A stretch of 64,000 nt of DNA from an uncultured Bacilli bacterium (GTDB lineage Bacteria > Bacillota_I > Bacilli_A > RF39 > UBA660), in assembly GCA_947625005.1 (NCBI GenBank), contig CANQNA010000001.1, positions 1-64,000 of the forward strand, written 5' to 3'. Shown here piece after piece: positions 56,019-62,220 of this stretch. The position numbers and the translations under genes were made by a program. The first letter of the stretch is position 1. Each line of letters starts with the position of its first letter. The notes below the pieces were generated by a model. It was not told the origin of the DNA and ran no database searches. It was given only the letters and a program-made list of their open reading frames with translations.

Positions 56019-56189
56019 ATGTATGCTTGTGTGTGTGATAGATGTGGAAAAATAATAAAGGATGAAGAACCTCGCAGCTCTATGATAATTTATGGACCAG
56101 ACGAAGAAGAAACAAAATATGAAATTGACTTATGTATAGAATGTTTTGATACTTTTGCAAAAAATTATATAGATAAGGAGAATGACTAA
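56019..56189 (+). CDS. Small zinc-finger protein (56 aa)
   Basis: ATG 56019 after AAGGAGGTAATAAAACAAG. Two CxxC pairs (CVCDRCGK and LCIECFDTF) about 35 residues apart form a likely zinc ribbon. Function unknown. Confidence 0.6.
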   Translation: MYACVCDRCGKIIKDEEPRSSMIIYGPDEEETKYEIDLCIECFDTFAKNYIDKEND

Positions 56190-56193
56190 TATT

Positions 56194-56571
56194 ATGGGTA
56201 TATATGATTATTATGATGCGGTTAAAGCAGATTTATTTGAATATTTAAAAGAAATAGCTGATTATGAATCATTCTATTATCCAGATATAGACCATATATG
56301 GGATGATTCATCACTCTATAATAGAATAACAGGTAATATAGATGGGAGTTATTATTGTAATACTTATCTTGCAGAAGAAGCTCTTTGTCATAATTGGAAT
56401 CTTTTATTTGAAGTTATTGAAGAATATGATTTAAGGAATGAAAATGTTATAAAAAGAGGGGCAGAGTATTGTGATGTTTTAGTTAGAGATTATGTATTAG
56501 GTCAAATTTTAAGTGAATATGATTCAATAGAAGAACTTTATGAGGATGCAGGAATCTCCTATAATTCTTAA
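56194..56571 (+). CDS. Acidic protein, function unknown (125 aa)
   Basis: The ATG at 56194 is preferred because an in-frame ATG at 56182 lies almost inside the AAGGAG site. Very acidic (VIEEYDLRNENVIKR, ILSEYDSIEELYEDAG) with Tyr-rich N-terminus GIYDYYDAVKADLFEYL. The charge resembles DNA-mimic antirestriction proteins, but no motif proves this. Confidence 0.55.
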   Translation: MGIYDYYDAVKADLFEYLKEIADYESFYYPDIDHIWDDSSLYNRITGNIDGSYYCNTYLAEEALCHNWNLLFEVIEEYDLRNENVIKRGAEYCDVLVRDYVLGQILSEYDSIEELYEDAGISYNS

Positions 56572-56609
56572 TAAAATAGGAGAAAATTAAAAAAATAGGA
56601 GGAGAAAGG

Positions 56610-57260
56610 ATGAAACTAGAAAGGGAAATACTTTTATTTGATAAAAATAATATACTTTATAGAAAAATACTTGAAGAGCTATCTAATTGTGACTTTGACA
56701 ATTTAGATGAATATACTTTTAAAAACCAAGTTATAAGAAAAATAGATTCAGAGTATTTTTATCATTATAAAACAGGAAGCACAAAATTAGTTCTTTTTAT
56801 TAATGGAATAAAGGATATTGTTGTTAAGATTCCATTCTCCTATGGTAAAAGAAGTCAACCATTAGCTCATAATTATTGTCACTTAGAGGAAAAGATATAT
56901 CAACAGGCGGTTAAAGTAGGATTCGAAGAGGTGTTTGCTAAAACAGAATGTATAGGTTTAATAGATGCTTATCCAATTTATGTTCAAGAAAGGGTAGATG
57001 CTTTAGCCGCAGAGGACTATTATGAAGAAGTAAGCCCCCAATCAAAAGCATTTGCTTCTAGTTTAACTAACTCTAACTCAGAATACGAAGAAATAGATGT
57101 AGATTGGTTAGCTACGGTAGTTGAATGTTATGGTGAAGAATATTGTTCTAGTTTGATGGATTTTTTCTATGAAAATGATATAAATGATTTACACGTTAAT
57201 AATTTAGGTTATTTACATGATTATCCTGTTGTTATTGATTATAGCGGCTATGAAAGCTAA
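56610..57260 (+). CDS. Kinase-fold protein (216 aa)
   Basis: ATG 56610 after AGGAGGAGAAAGG. Contains FINGIKDIVVKIPF (the lysine of a kinase N-lobe), then HLEEKIYQQAVKVGF (helix-C-like glutamate), and DLHVNNLGYLHDYPVVIDYS, where DLHxxN is a catalytic-loop pattern and VIDYS the metal-binding aspartate strand. This is the layout of small phage kinase-like or aminoglycoside-phosphotransferase-like proteins. Substrate unknown; host modification is a reasonable guess. The next gene begins 17 bp later. Confidence 0.65.
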   Translation: MKLEREILLFDKNNILYRKILEELSNCDFDNLDEYTFKNQVIRKIDSEYFYHYKTGSTKLVLFINGIKDIVVKIPFSYGKRSQPLAHNYCHLEEKIYQQAVKVGFEEVFAKTECIGLIDAYPIYVQERVDALAAEDYYEEVSPQSKAFASSLTNSNSEYEEIDVDWLATVVECYGEEYCSSLMDFFYENDINDLHVNNLGYLHDYPVVIDYSGYES

Positions 57261-57276
57261 GGAGGTATGCAAAACT

Positions 57277-58131
57277 ATGAATAATGAAAAAGGATTAAGA
57301 GGATATAAAGCTTTTAAAGATGATTTAACTTGTCTTGATTTTCAATATGAAATAGGCAAAACTTACGAAATGGATGAAAAAGAAATTTCATTATGCTCAA
57401 GAGGTTTTCATTTCTGTTTGGACGTAGCTAATTGCTTTAATTTTTATCCTTTTGATAAAGAAATAACCAGAATTGCAGAAGTTATAGCATACGATAGAAT
57501 TTTAGTTGATAAAATAGGAAATAAATATTGTACAAATAAAATTGAGATAGTAAGAGAACTTAATTGGGAAGAAGTTTTACAAAGAGCAAATTCTGGTAAC
57601 GAAAATATTGGGATATATAATTCTGGTTGTCATAATGTAGGTAACTATAATGCTGGACATTGGAACACTGGAGATAATAATTTAGGTAATGTAAATATAG
57701 GTTATTACAACACTGGTCATTGTAATGTAGGGGATTGGAATGCTGGAGATAATAATATAGGAAATAAAAATACAGGACATTATAATATTGGATATAATTG
57801 CACTGGTGATTGGAACAGGTGTGACTTTGCATATGGATATTTTAATACAATAAAACCAAAACTTAGAATATTTAATGCTCCTGTTGAAGTAACTGAAGAG
57901 ATAGAAAAACAGCTTTCAGAAGTAAAAGCAATTCTTGAAAGGATGCCTTCAAAAGTAATTAAACTAATTAATGAGCCAAGGATTAAGAAGAGAGAAGATG
58001 AAGAGTTAATAATTCTTAGACAAGATTGGTGGGAAAATACTCTTTGTTATAAAGAAAGACAAAAGATTCTTAATCTCCCTAATTTTGATAAATATATTTT
58101 TTACCAAATAACAGGAATAAGAACAGATTAA
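57277..58131 (+). CDS. NxGxx pentapeptide-repeat protein, copy 1 (284 aa)
   Basis: ATG 57277 after AAGGAGGTATGCAAAACT. Residues 1-105 are a globular domain (GLRGYKAFKDDLTCLDFQYE, CSRGFHFCLDVANCFNFYPF) like the DUF7666-type domains often found with pentapeptide repeats. Residues ~110-185 have about 13 repeats of the N-x-G-x-x type (YNSGC, HNVGN, YNAGH, WNTGD). The C-terminal ~85 residues are helical. Such repeats form a right-handed beta helix of unknown partner. The gene has a close paralog at 59115. Confidence 0.75.
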   Translation: MNNEKGLRGYKAFKDDLTCLDFQYEIGKTYEMDEKEISLCSRGFHFCLDVANCFNFYPFDKEITRIAEVIAYDRILVDKIGNKYCTNKIEIVRELNWEEVLQRANSGNENIGIYNSGCHNVGNYNAGHWNTGDNNLGNVNIGYYNTGHCNVGDWNAGDNNIGNKNTGHYNIGYNCTGDWNRCDFAYGYFNTIKPKLRIFNAPVEVTEEIEKQLSEVKAILERMPSKVIKLINEPRIKKREDEELIILRQDWWENTLCYKERQKILNLPNFDKYIFYQITGIRTD

Positions 58132-58191
58132 ATCTTATATTTCATTTTTCCAAAAATTTTTGTTATAATTATTATAGAAAATAAGAAAGGG
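58077..58191 (+). repeat. 115-bp direct repeat, copy 1
   Basis: These 115 bp, covering the last codons of the repeat protein gene, its stop, the AT-tract promoter and the start of the next leader, are identical to 59924-60038. Identity is far higher than in the rest of the two paralogs, so recent duplication or gene conversion is likely. Confidence 0.9.
58152..58169 (+). promoter_or_regulatory. AT-tract extended -10 promoter
   Basis: AAAAATTTTTGTTATAAT followed by TATTATAGAAAATAAGAAAG; identical to the copy at 59999. Precedes the 80-aa gene. Confidence 0.75.
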
Positions 58192-58201
58192 GAAATGAAA
58201 T

Positions 58202-58444
58202 ATGTTATCATACAATCTTTATATGGCGGAGGCGGAGGGTGTACTTCCCCCATCTGGAGAAAGAAAAAGAATAATTGATAAAGTTGTTGATGAATTGGTT
58301 ACGTTTGCTAGAGGCGGTGCGGATATAGATTCCGCAGAAATACAAGATGCCGCATTTACCGCACATAATATATCAAGCGCAGATTTAACAACTTCTGAAA
58401 TTAACTATCTTAAAAAGCAAGTTTTTAATAGACTAAGGAGGTAA
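58202..58444 (+). CDS. Small helical protein (80 aa)
   Basis: ATG 58202 after AAGAAAGGGGAAATGAAAT. Begins MLSYNLYMAEAEGVLPPSGE; Ala/Asp-rich middle. Next gene starts 5 bp later. Function unknown. Confidence 0.55.
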   Translation: MLSYNLYMAEAEGVLPPSGERKRIIDKVVDELVTFARGGADIDSAEIQDAAFTAHNISSADLTTSEINYLKKQVFNRLRR

Positions 58445-58449
58445 TAAAA

Positions 58450-58746
58450 ATGGCAAGAGGTACTGAAGCAAAAGAATATATTACTAATAAGCTCTTGGAA
58501 GTATTTGAAGGTGCCTTTCTTAATGAAAATGGCAAAGAAATTCGTATTCCTTATACAGAAGATGGAGAAGACCTTGAAATAAAAGTTTCTCTTACTTGTG
58601 CTAAAACTAATGTAAGAGAAATAGTAAATAAAAATGATTGGACTAAGAATGCAACAGTATATGAAAATCCGAATCCGCAGCTTATAGAACCAACAAAAGA
58701 AGAGAAAGAAAGAGTACAGGAATTTCTTAATAAATTAAATAGTTAA
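58450..58746 (+). CDS. Small conserved protein (98 aa)
   Basis: ATG 58450 after AAGGAGGTAATAAAA. Begins MARGTEAKEYITNKLLEVFE; FEGAFLNENGKEIRIPYTED and KEERVQEFLNKLN-like end. Proteins with this start occur near recombination/replication genes in clostridial phages, as I recall. Function unknown. Confidence 0.6.
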   Translation: MARGTEAKEYITNKLLEVFEGAFLNENGKEIRIPYTEDGEDLEIKVSLTCAKTNVREIVNKNDWTKNATVYENPNPQLIEPTKEEKERVQEFLNKLNS

Positions 58747-58767
58747 TAAATAAAAGGGGGTAAAGGT

Positions 58768-59061
58768 ATGCATCTATATTCAGCAACAGAATGGGAACAA
58801 AATGGGGTTTGGCATGTTAATGATGTCGAAGATTTAGCTGGTATGTCTGGTTTATGGTGGATACCTTGCCATATTTTAGATATTGCACCTATTGATTTTG
58901 TACAAATGCTTATAGAAGATTTTAATGCGGAAGTGAGGTATATCCACAATGAGGACTATTTTAAGGATATTTTAATATATTCTTTTAAAAATAATGCGGA
59001 TGCAAGAAAATATCGCTTGTTTATTAATCAAAAGGCGAGAGAAAAACAATTCTATATATAG
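58768..59061 (+). CDS. Small conserved protein (97 aa)
   Basis: ATG 58768 after AAAAGGGGGTAAAGGT. Trp-rich (MHLYSATEWEQNGVWHVNDV, MSGLWWIPCHILD) with a C-terminal basic helix. Third gene behind the 58.15 kb promoter. Function unknown. Confidence 0.6.
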   Translation: MHLYSATEWEQNGVWHVNDVEDLAGMSGLWWIPCHILDIAPIDFVQMLIEDFNAEVRYIHNEDYFKDILIYSFKNNADARKYRLFINQKAREKQFYI

Positions 59062-59079
59062 AATCTTTTTTGAAAAATA

Positions 59080-59097
59080 AAAAATTTTTATTATAAT
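59080..59097 (+). promoter_or_regulatory. AT-tract extended -10 promoter
   Basis: AAAAATTTTTATTATAAT directly before the second repeat-protein gene; start site and ribosome site nearly overlap. Confidence 0.7.
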
Positions 59098-59114
59098 TAT
59101 AAGGTGGTGTAACT

Positions 59115-59978
59115 ATGAATAATGAAAAAGGGGTTAAAGGATATAAAGCTTTTGAAAGAAATTGGACTTGTCAAGGATTTCAATATGAAGTAGGAAAAAC
59201 TTTTGAAATGGATAGAGAAGATATAGAAATGTGTAAAAGAGGTTTTCATTTCTGTTTGAATATACATGATTGTTTTAATTTTTATCCTTTTGATAAAGAT
59301 AGAGTTAGAATTGCAGAAGTTATAGCTTATGATAAAATTTTAAAAAATGAAATAGATAAAAAATATTGTACAAATAAAATTGAAATAATAAGAGAAGTTC
59401 CTTGGGATGAAGTATTGGGAGCAGTAAATCTTGGAATTAACAATATTGGAATGGGTAACTTGGGTTATTATAATCAAGGAAATTATAATATTGGAGATTG
59501 GAATATCGGTCATCGGAATGTAAGGGGTTACAATATCGGTTCTTATAATACTGGAAGTTTTAATATAGGTGATTGTAATTCTGGGTCTTTTAATAAAGGT
59601 AACAAAAATACAGGCGACCATAATATTGGTCACAATTGTACAGGTTGCTGGAATAAATGTGATTTTGCAAATGGATTTTTTAACACGGAAGAGCCAGAAT
59701 TAAAAATATTTAATATTCCTATTAAATTAACTGATAAAATAGAAACTCAACTTTTACAAGTAATAATGCTACTTGATACAATGCCTACTGAAATTAGCAG
59801 ACCAGATAATATATTTAATAGAAATAATGAATTGACACAAAAAAGTAGTCAAGAACTAGAATCACTTAGACAAAATTGGTGGAAAACTCTTACTGATGAA
59901 GAAAAACAAATAATTTTTAATATCCCTAATTTTGATAAATATATTTTTTACCAAATAACAGGAATAAGAACAGATTAA
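59115..59978 (+). CDS. NxGxx pentapeptide-repeat protein, copy 2 (287 aa)
   Basis: ATG 59115 after AAGGTGGTGTAACT. Same layout as the product at 57277: globular N-terminal domain (GVKGYKAFERNWTCQGFQYE, CKRGFHFCLNIHDCFNFYPF), ~12 NxGxx repeats (NNIGM, NLGYY, YNIGD, WNIGH) and a helical C-terminus that ends identically. The N-terminal domains are more alike than the repeats. Divergence of repeats but not flanks suggests the repeat face is under varying selection. Confidence 0.75.
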   Translation: MNNEKGVKGYKAFERNWTCQGFQYEVGKTFEMDREDIEMCKRGFHFCLNIHDCFNFYPFDKDRVRIAEVIAYDKILKNEIDKKYCTNKIEIIREVPWDEVLGAVNLGINNIGMGNLGYYNQGNYNIGDWNIGHRNVRGYNIGSYNTGSFNIGDCNSGSFNKGNKNTGDHNIGHNCTGCWNKCDFANGFFNTEEPELKIFNIPIKLTDKIETQLLQVIMLLDTMPTEISRPDNIFNRNNELTQKSSQELESLRQNWWKTLTDEEKQIIFNIPNFDKYIFYQITGIRTD

Positions 59979-60038
59979 ATCTTATATTTCATTTTTCCAA
60001 AAATTTTTGTTATAATTATTATAGAAAATAAGAAAGGG
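59924..60038 (+). repeat. 115-bp direct repeat, copy 2
   Basis: Identical to 58077-58191, spanning the 3' end of the repeat-protein gene and the promoter of the next gene. Confidence 0.9.
59999..60016 (+). promoter_or_regulatory. AT-tract extended -10 promoter (duplicated)
   Basis: AAAAATTTTTGTTATAAT within the second copy of the 115-bp repeat; it drives the 91-aa gene. Confidence 0.75.
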
Positions 60039-60051
60039 AAAAAGAAGATAA

Positions 60052-60327
60052 ATGGAAGAGAAAGCAAAATTTATACAAAAATATCCTATTTTTGGATATA
60101 ATCATAAATTTGAGGGGTATGAATTAGAATATGAGTATAGAGGACATACATATTCAGTTGAAGAATATATAAAAGGAAATGAGCCTTTATCTTGGCAACA
60201 TAAATTTGAACAATCTCGTATTGATAATCTTATTGAACTAGAAAAATTAGAAAAAGAAACAAAAAGTAGTACTCCTATATCTATTACTGAGGCTATGAAT
60301 GAATTGTTTGAGTATTGGAATGATTAA
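60052..60327 (+). CDS. Small acidic protein (91 aa)
   Basis: ATG 60052 after AAGAAAGGGAAAAAGAAGATAA. Begins MEEKAKFIQKYPIFGYNHKF. Helical C-terminus. Function unknown. Confidence 0.55.
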   Translation: MEEKAKFIQKYPIFGYNHKFEGYELEYEYRGHTYSVEEYIKGNEPLSWQHKFEQSRIDNLIELEKLEKETKSSTPISITEAMNELFEYWND

Positions 60328-60406
60328 AAATTTTTGGTATAAAAGCTTTAAACTTAATAAAATTATTTTTAAATAAAATATCAAATCCTTTCTTTTTGAA
60401 AATAAT

Positions 60407-60459
60407 AAAAATTTTTGTTATAATATTAGTATAAAAGATAGACAAACATTTGTTATAAT
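60407..60459 (+). promoter_or_regulatory. Two AT-tract promoters ahead of the suppressor tRNA
   Basis: AAAATTTTTGTTATAAT (-10 at 60419) and, 30 bp on, ACATTTGTTATAAT (-10 at 60454) precede the tRNA at 60518 with no gene between. The tRNA arm is therefore probably expressed with the accessory genes of this class, before the late operon. Confidence 0.65.
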
Positions 60460-60517
60460 TCCCCTTCTTTCGAGCAGGCAATATGGTGTAAAAATAACAG
60501 CACAGCTCTTTATATAA

Positions 60518-60601
60518 CCGTGAGAGGCAGATATTGGCTAGCTGCACGTAGCTCTAAACTACGCACCTCTGGTTTAGTGGGTTCGATTCCCACCTCACGG
60601 A
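60518..60601 (+). tRNA. Amber suppressor tRNA (anticodon CUA), tyrosine-like
   Basis: A full cloverleaf: acceptor CCGTGAG/CTCACGG, D stem GCAG/CTGC with TTGG in the loop, anticodon stem CGTAG/CTACG with loop CTCTAAA (anticodon CTA at 60554-60556), a 13-base variable arm with ACC/GGT pairing, and T stem GTGGG/CCCAC with loop TTCGATT. Discriminator A, CCA not encoded. The long variable arm excludes glutamine; a 13-base arm, A73, a TGGCTA D loop and a loop that differs from tRNA-Tyr CTGTAAA only at base 34 fit tyrosine (as in E. coli supF). The C1-G72 pair is unusual for bacterial tRNA-Tyr. Confidence 0.9.
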
Positions 60602-60800
60602 CTCTAAGGTAACCACACAGAGTGGAGTTAGTACCTTGCTATGGTTCTGATACTCGAGAGGACAGAACTCCTAAAACCTAACAAAAAGTCCTAAACCGTT
60701 TTGGTGCATGGTACCACATCTCTATTAAAAGTAAGGCAGGACTTAAAGAAAAGCCTTGAGGAAGAGTACAAAGGAGGTTCACCTTTTCCACTTAATAAAA
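60602..60800 (+). ncRNA. Structured non-coding segment after the suppressor tRNA
   Basis: Several stems stack in order: GGTA-CCAC/GTGG-TACC (60608-60636), GTTCTG/CAGAAC (60645-60670), and AAGTCCT/AGGACTT (60687-60751) enclosing ACC/GGT and TGGTACCA. No reading frame or tRNA T-loop is present. It may be a processed RNA, a Y-RNA-like molecule, or a leader of the next gene (AAAGGAGGTTCACC at 60770). Confidence 0.4.
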
Positions 60801-60822
60801 ATTTATAAAGGAAGTATAAATT

Positions 60823-61242
60823 ATGAGGTTATGGCACAAATATTTAATCCCAGTTTTACCAAGAGAACAACTAGTTGGACAATGGAGAGAACTTTCCGCA
60901 ATTGCTGGACTTATTCATAAAAATGGAACACCAAATCATATATTAGTAAATTTTGTAATGGATTTTGATTTTGATAATTTTATTTCTTTTGCTTATTATG
61001 TAAGAGAAGAAATGACAAAAAGAAATTATAGAACAACTAATGCGGTTTGGGAGAAAATAACTAATTTAAAACCTAATTTTACATTACTTCCTATTGAAGA
61101 AATTTATAAAGATAAAATGAATGATTTATACTTAACAATTTGTTATTCTAATTTATATGAAAAGTTTATATGTGGTGGAATTGCAGAAGAAGAATTTACG
61201 AAAATAAAAGAAGTCTTTGATAATTCAGAGCCAGAAATATAA
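60823..61242 (+). CDS. Pyrimidine-dimer glycosylase-related protein (TIGR02328-like, 139 aa)
   Basis: ATG 60823 after AAAGGAAGTATAAATT. The start MRLWHKYLIPVLPREQLVGQ and GTPNHILVNFVMDFDFDNFI closely resemble the TIGR02328 family, related to T4 endonuclease V-type pyrimidine-dimer glycosylases (PF03013). The Arg of MRLWH and the histidine-rich start are the family's conserved residues. It may act in DNA repair or as a nicking enzyme. Its stop abuts the tRNA-Leu, so tRNA processing would cut this mRNA's end. Confidence 0.7.
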   Translation: MRLWHKYLIPVLPREQLVGQWRELSAIAGLIHKNGTPNHILVNFVMDFDFDNFISFAYYVREEMTKRNYRTTNAVWEKITNLKPNFTLLPIEEIYKDKMNDLYLTICYSNLYEKFICGGIAEEEFTKIKEVFDNSEPEI

Positions 61243-61324
61243 GCGGGTATGGTGGAATTGGTATACACTAGGCACTTAAAATGCCTTGACCTAGGTCATA
61301 CGGGTTCGAGTCCCGTTACCCGCA
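61243..61324 (+). tRNA. tRNA-Leu (TAA)
   Basis: Acceptor GCGGGTA/TACCCGC, D arm GTGGAATTGGTATACAC, anticodon loop CTTAAAA with TAA at 61277-61279, a long variable arm and T arm ACGGGTTCGAGTCCCGT; A73. Reads TTA, the dominant Leu codon of this genome. CCA not encoded. Confidence 0.95.
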
Positions 61325-61352
61325 CTACTACTCAAGAGAGGAAATAAATTAT

Positions 61353-61508
61353 ATGACAATAGAAGAAAAATTAGTACAGTTAAATTCAAGATATAATATT
61401 CTTAGAGAAAGAGAAGCTAATATAAAATCAGGCGGTGTTTTAAGAAAACTTCGCAGAGAGATAAGGAATTTAAATAAAATTAAAGACCTAGACAGCAAAG
61501 AAAAGTAA
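61353..61508 (+). CDS. Small basic protein within the tRNA cluster (51 aa)
   Basis: ATG 61353 after AGAGAGGAAATAAATTAT. Begins MTIEEKLVQLNSRYNILRER and is rich in Arg/Lys with a GGVLRKLRREIRNL segment. Coiled-coil-like. Function unknown. Confidence 0.55.
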   Translation: MTIEEKLVQLNSRYNILREREANIKSGGVLRKLRREIRNLNKIKDLDSKEK

Positions 61509-61527
61509 TAGGCATTAATAGGTCTTG

Positions 61528-61617
61528 TATAGATACTTAAGTATTTAAAGGAAGTTAGATAGAACTCAACAGCATTACAAAAACGATATAGATACCTAGG
61601 TATTTAAAGGAAGTTAG
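61528..61617 (+). repeat. Pair of 31-bp direct repeats with conserved palindromes
   Basis: Two copies (61528-61558 and 61587-61617) share ATAGATAC..GTATTTAAAGG and end AAGTTAG. The central palindrome is ATACTTAAGTAT in one and ATACCTAGGTAT in the other: both arms changed together, so pairing is conserved. The second copy runs into the tRNA-like element, so the first may mark a lost copy of it. Confidence 0.7.
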
Positions 61618-61694
61618 TTTAAGAAGCACTCATGAAGTGTAAAACGCTCTTAGAAAACTTAGAGAAATATGAGGTTCAAATCCTCTTACTTCCT
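61609..61694 (+). ncRNA. tRNA-like element, possibly Y-RNA-related
   Basis: The ends GGAAGT/ACTTCC pair like an acceptor stem and GAGG-TTCAAAT-CCTC is a perfect T-arm. The middle does not fold as a tRNA: hairpins CACT/AGTG and CTCT/AGAG replace the D and anticodon arms, and no proper anticodon loop is present. Bacterial Y RNAs bound by Ro60 carry tRNA-like modules, and a TROVE gene lies 0.5 kb downstream. A decayed tRNA is the alternative. Confidence 0.45.
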
Positions 61695-61768
61695 ATCAGT
61701 TTACTTCTCCTCCTTAGAGTAACTTGGCGGGGGTGGCTATAAGTTTCTTATAACTGCCTTCGTATCTT

Positions 61769-61841
61769 GTGGCTGTAGCTTAGCTGGTAAAGCATCTGAC
61801 TTTTAATCAGAAGACCGTGGATTCAAGTTCCACCAGCCACA
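61769..61841 (+). tRNA. tRNA-Lys (TTT)
   Basis: Acceptor GTGGCTG/CAGCCAC, D arm GCTTAGCTGGTAAAGC, anticodon stem TCTGA/TCAGA with loop CTTTTAA (TTT at 61802-61804), T arm GTGGATTCAAGTTCCAC; A73. Reads AAA/AAG. Confidence 0.95.
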
Positions 61842-61850
61842 TTCTTTCTT

Positions 61851-61928
61851 AGCCTCGTCGCCAAGTGGTTAAGGCACCTGCCTTTGAAGCAGGCACTGTT
61901 TTCGCAGGTTCAAATCCTGCCGGGGCTG
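61851..61928 (+). tRNA. tRNA-Gln (TTG)
   Basis: Acceptor AGCCTCG/CGGGGCT with one G-T pair, anticodon stem CCTGC/GCAGG with loop CTTTGAA (TTG), short-to-medium variable region, T arm GCAGGTTCAAATCCTGC; G73. It reads CAA/CAG and cannot read TAG, so it is separate from the suppressor. Confidence 0.9.
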
Positions 61929-61929
61929 T

Positions 61930-62000
61930 GTGGATGTAGTTTAGTGGTAGAATATCTGCCTTCCAAGCAGAAAATGTGGGTTCGATTCCCATCATCCACT
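61930..62000 (+). tRNA. tRNA-Gly (TCC)
   Basis: Acceptor GTGGATG/CATCCAC, anticodon stem TCTGC/GCAGA with loop CTTCCAA (TCC), T arm with TTCGATT loop; U73 as usual for tRNA-Gly. One base separates it from tRNA-Gln. Reads GGA/GGG. Confidence 0.95.
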
Positions 62001-62220
62001 TTTTAAGCACTCACAGCAATTTATTTATTTTTTAATAACAGATAATTTTTAAAAATTGGATAAGTGCTTAGTATTTATTTATTTTTTAAAGGCAATTACA
62101 GCAAAATATATAATTAGTAAGTCTACACAGAAAAACTCCTATGTTTTTATTTTTATATTTATATTGCCTTGTTTTTATACTTTATATACTTTGACAAAAG
62201 TAGGAGGTAAATACTTAATT

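Noticed and set aside
61609..61694. Functional tRNA-Met (CAT)
   Set aside because: CAT occurs in a loop but the flanking stem does not pair, and the D arm and anticodon arm are not tRNA-like.
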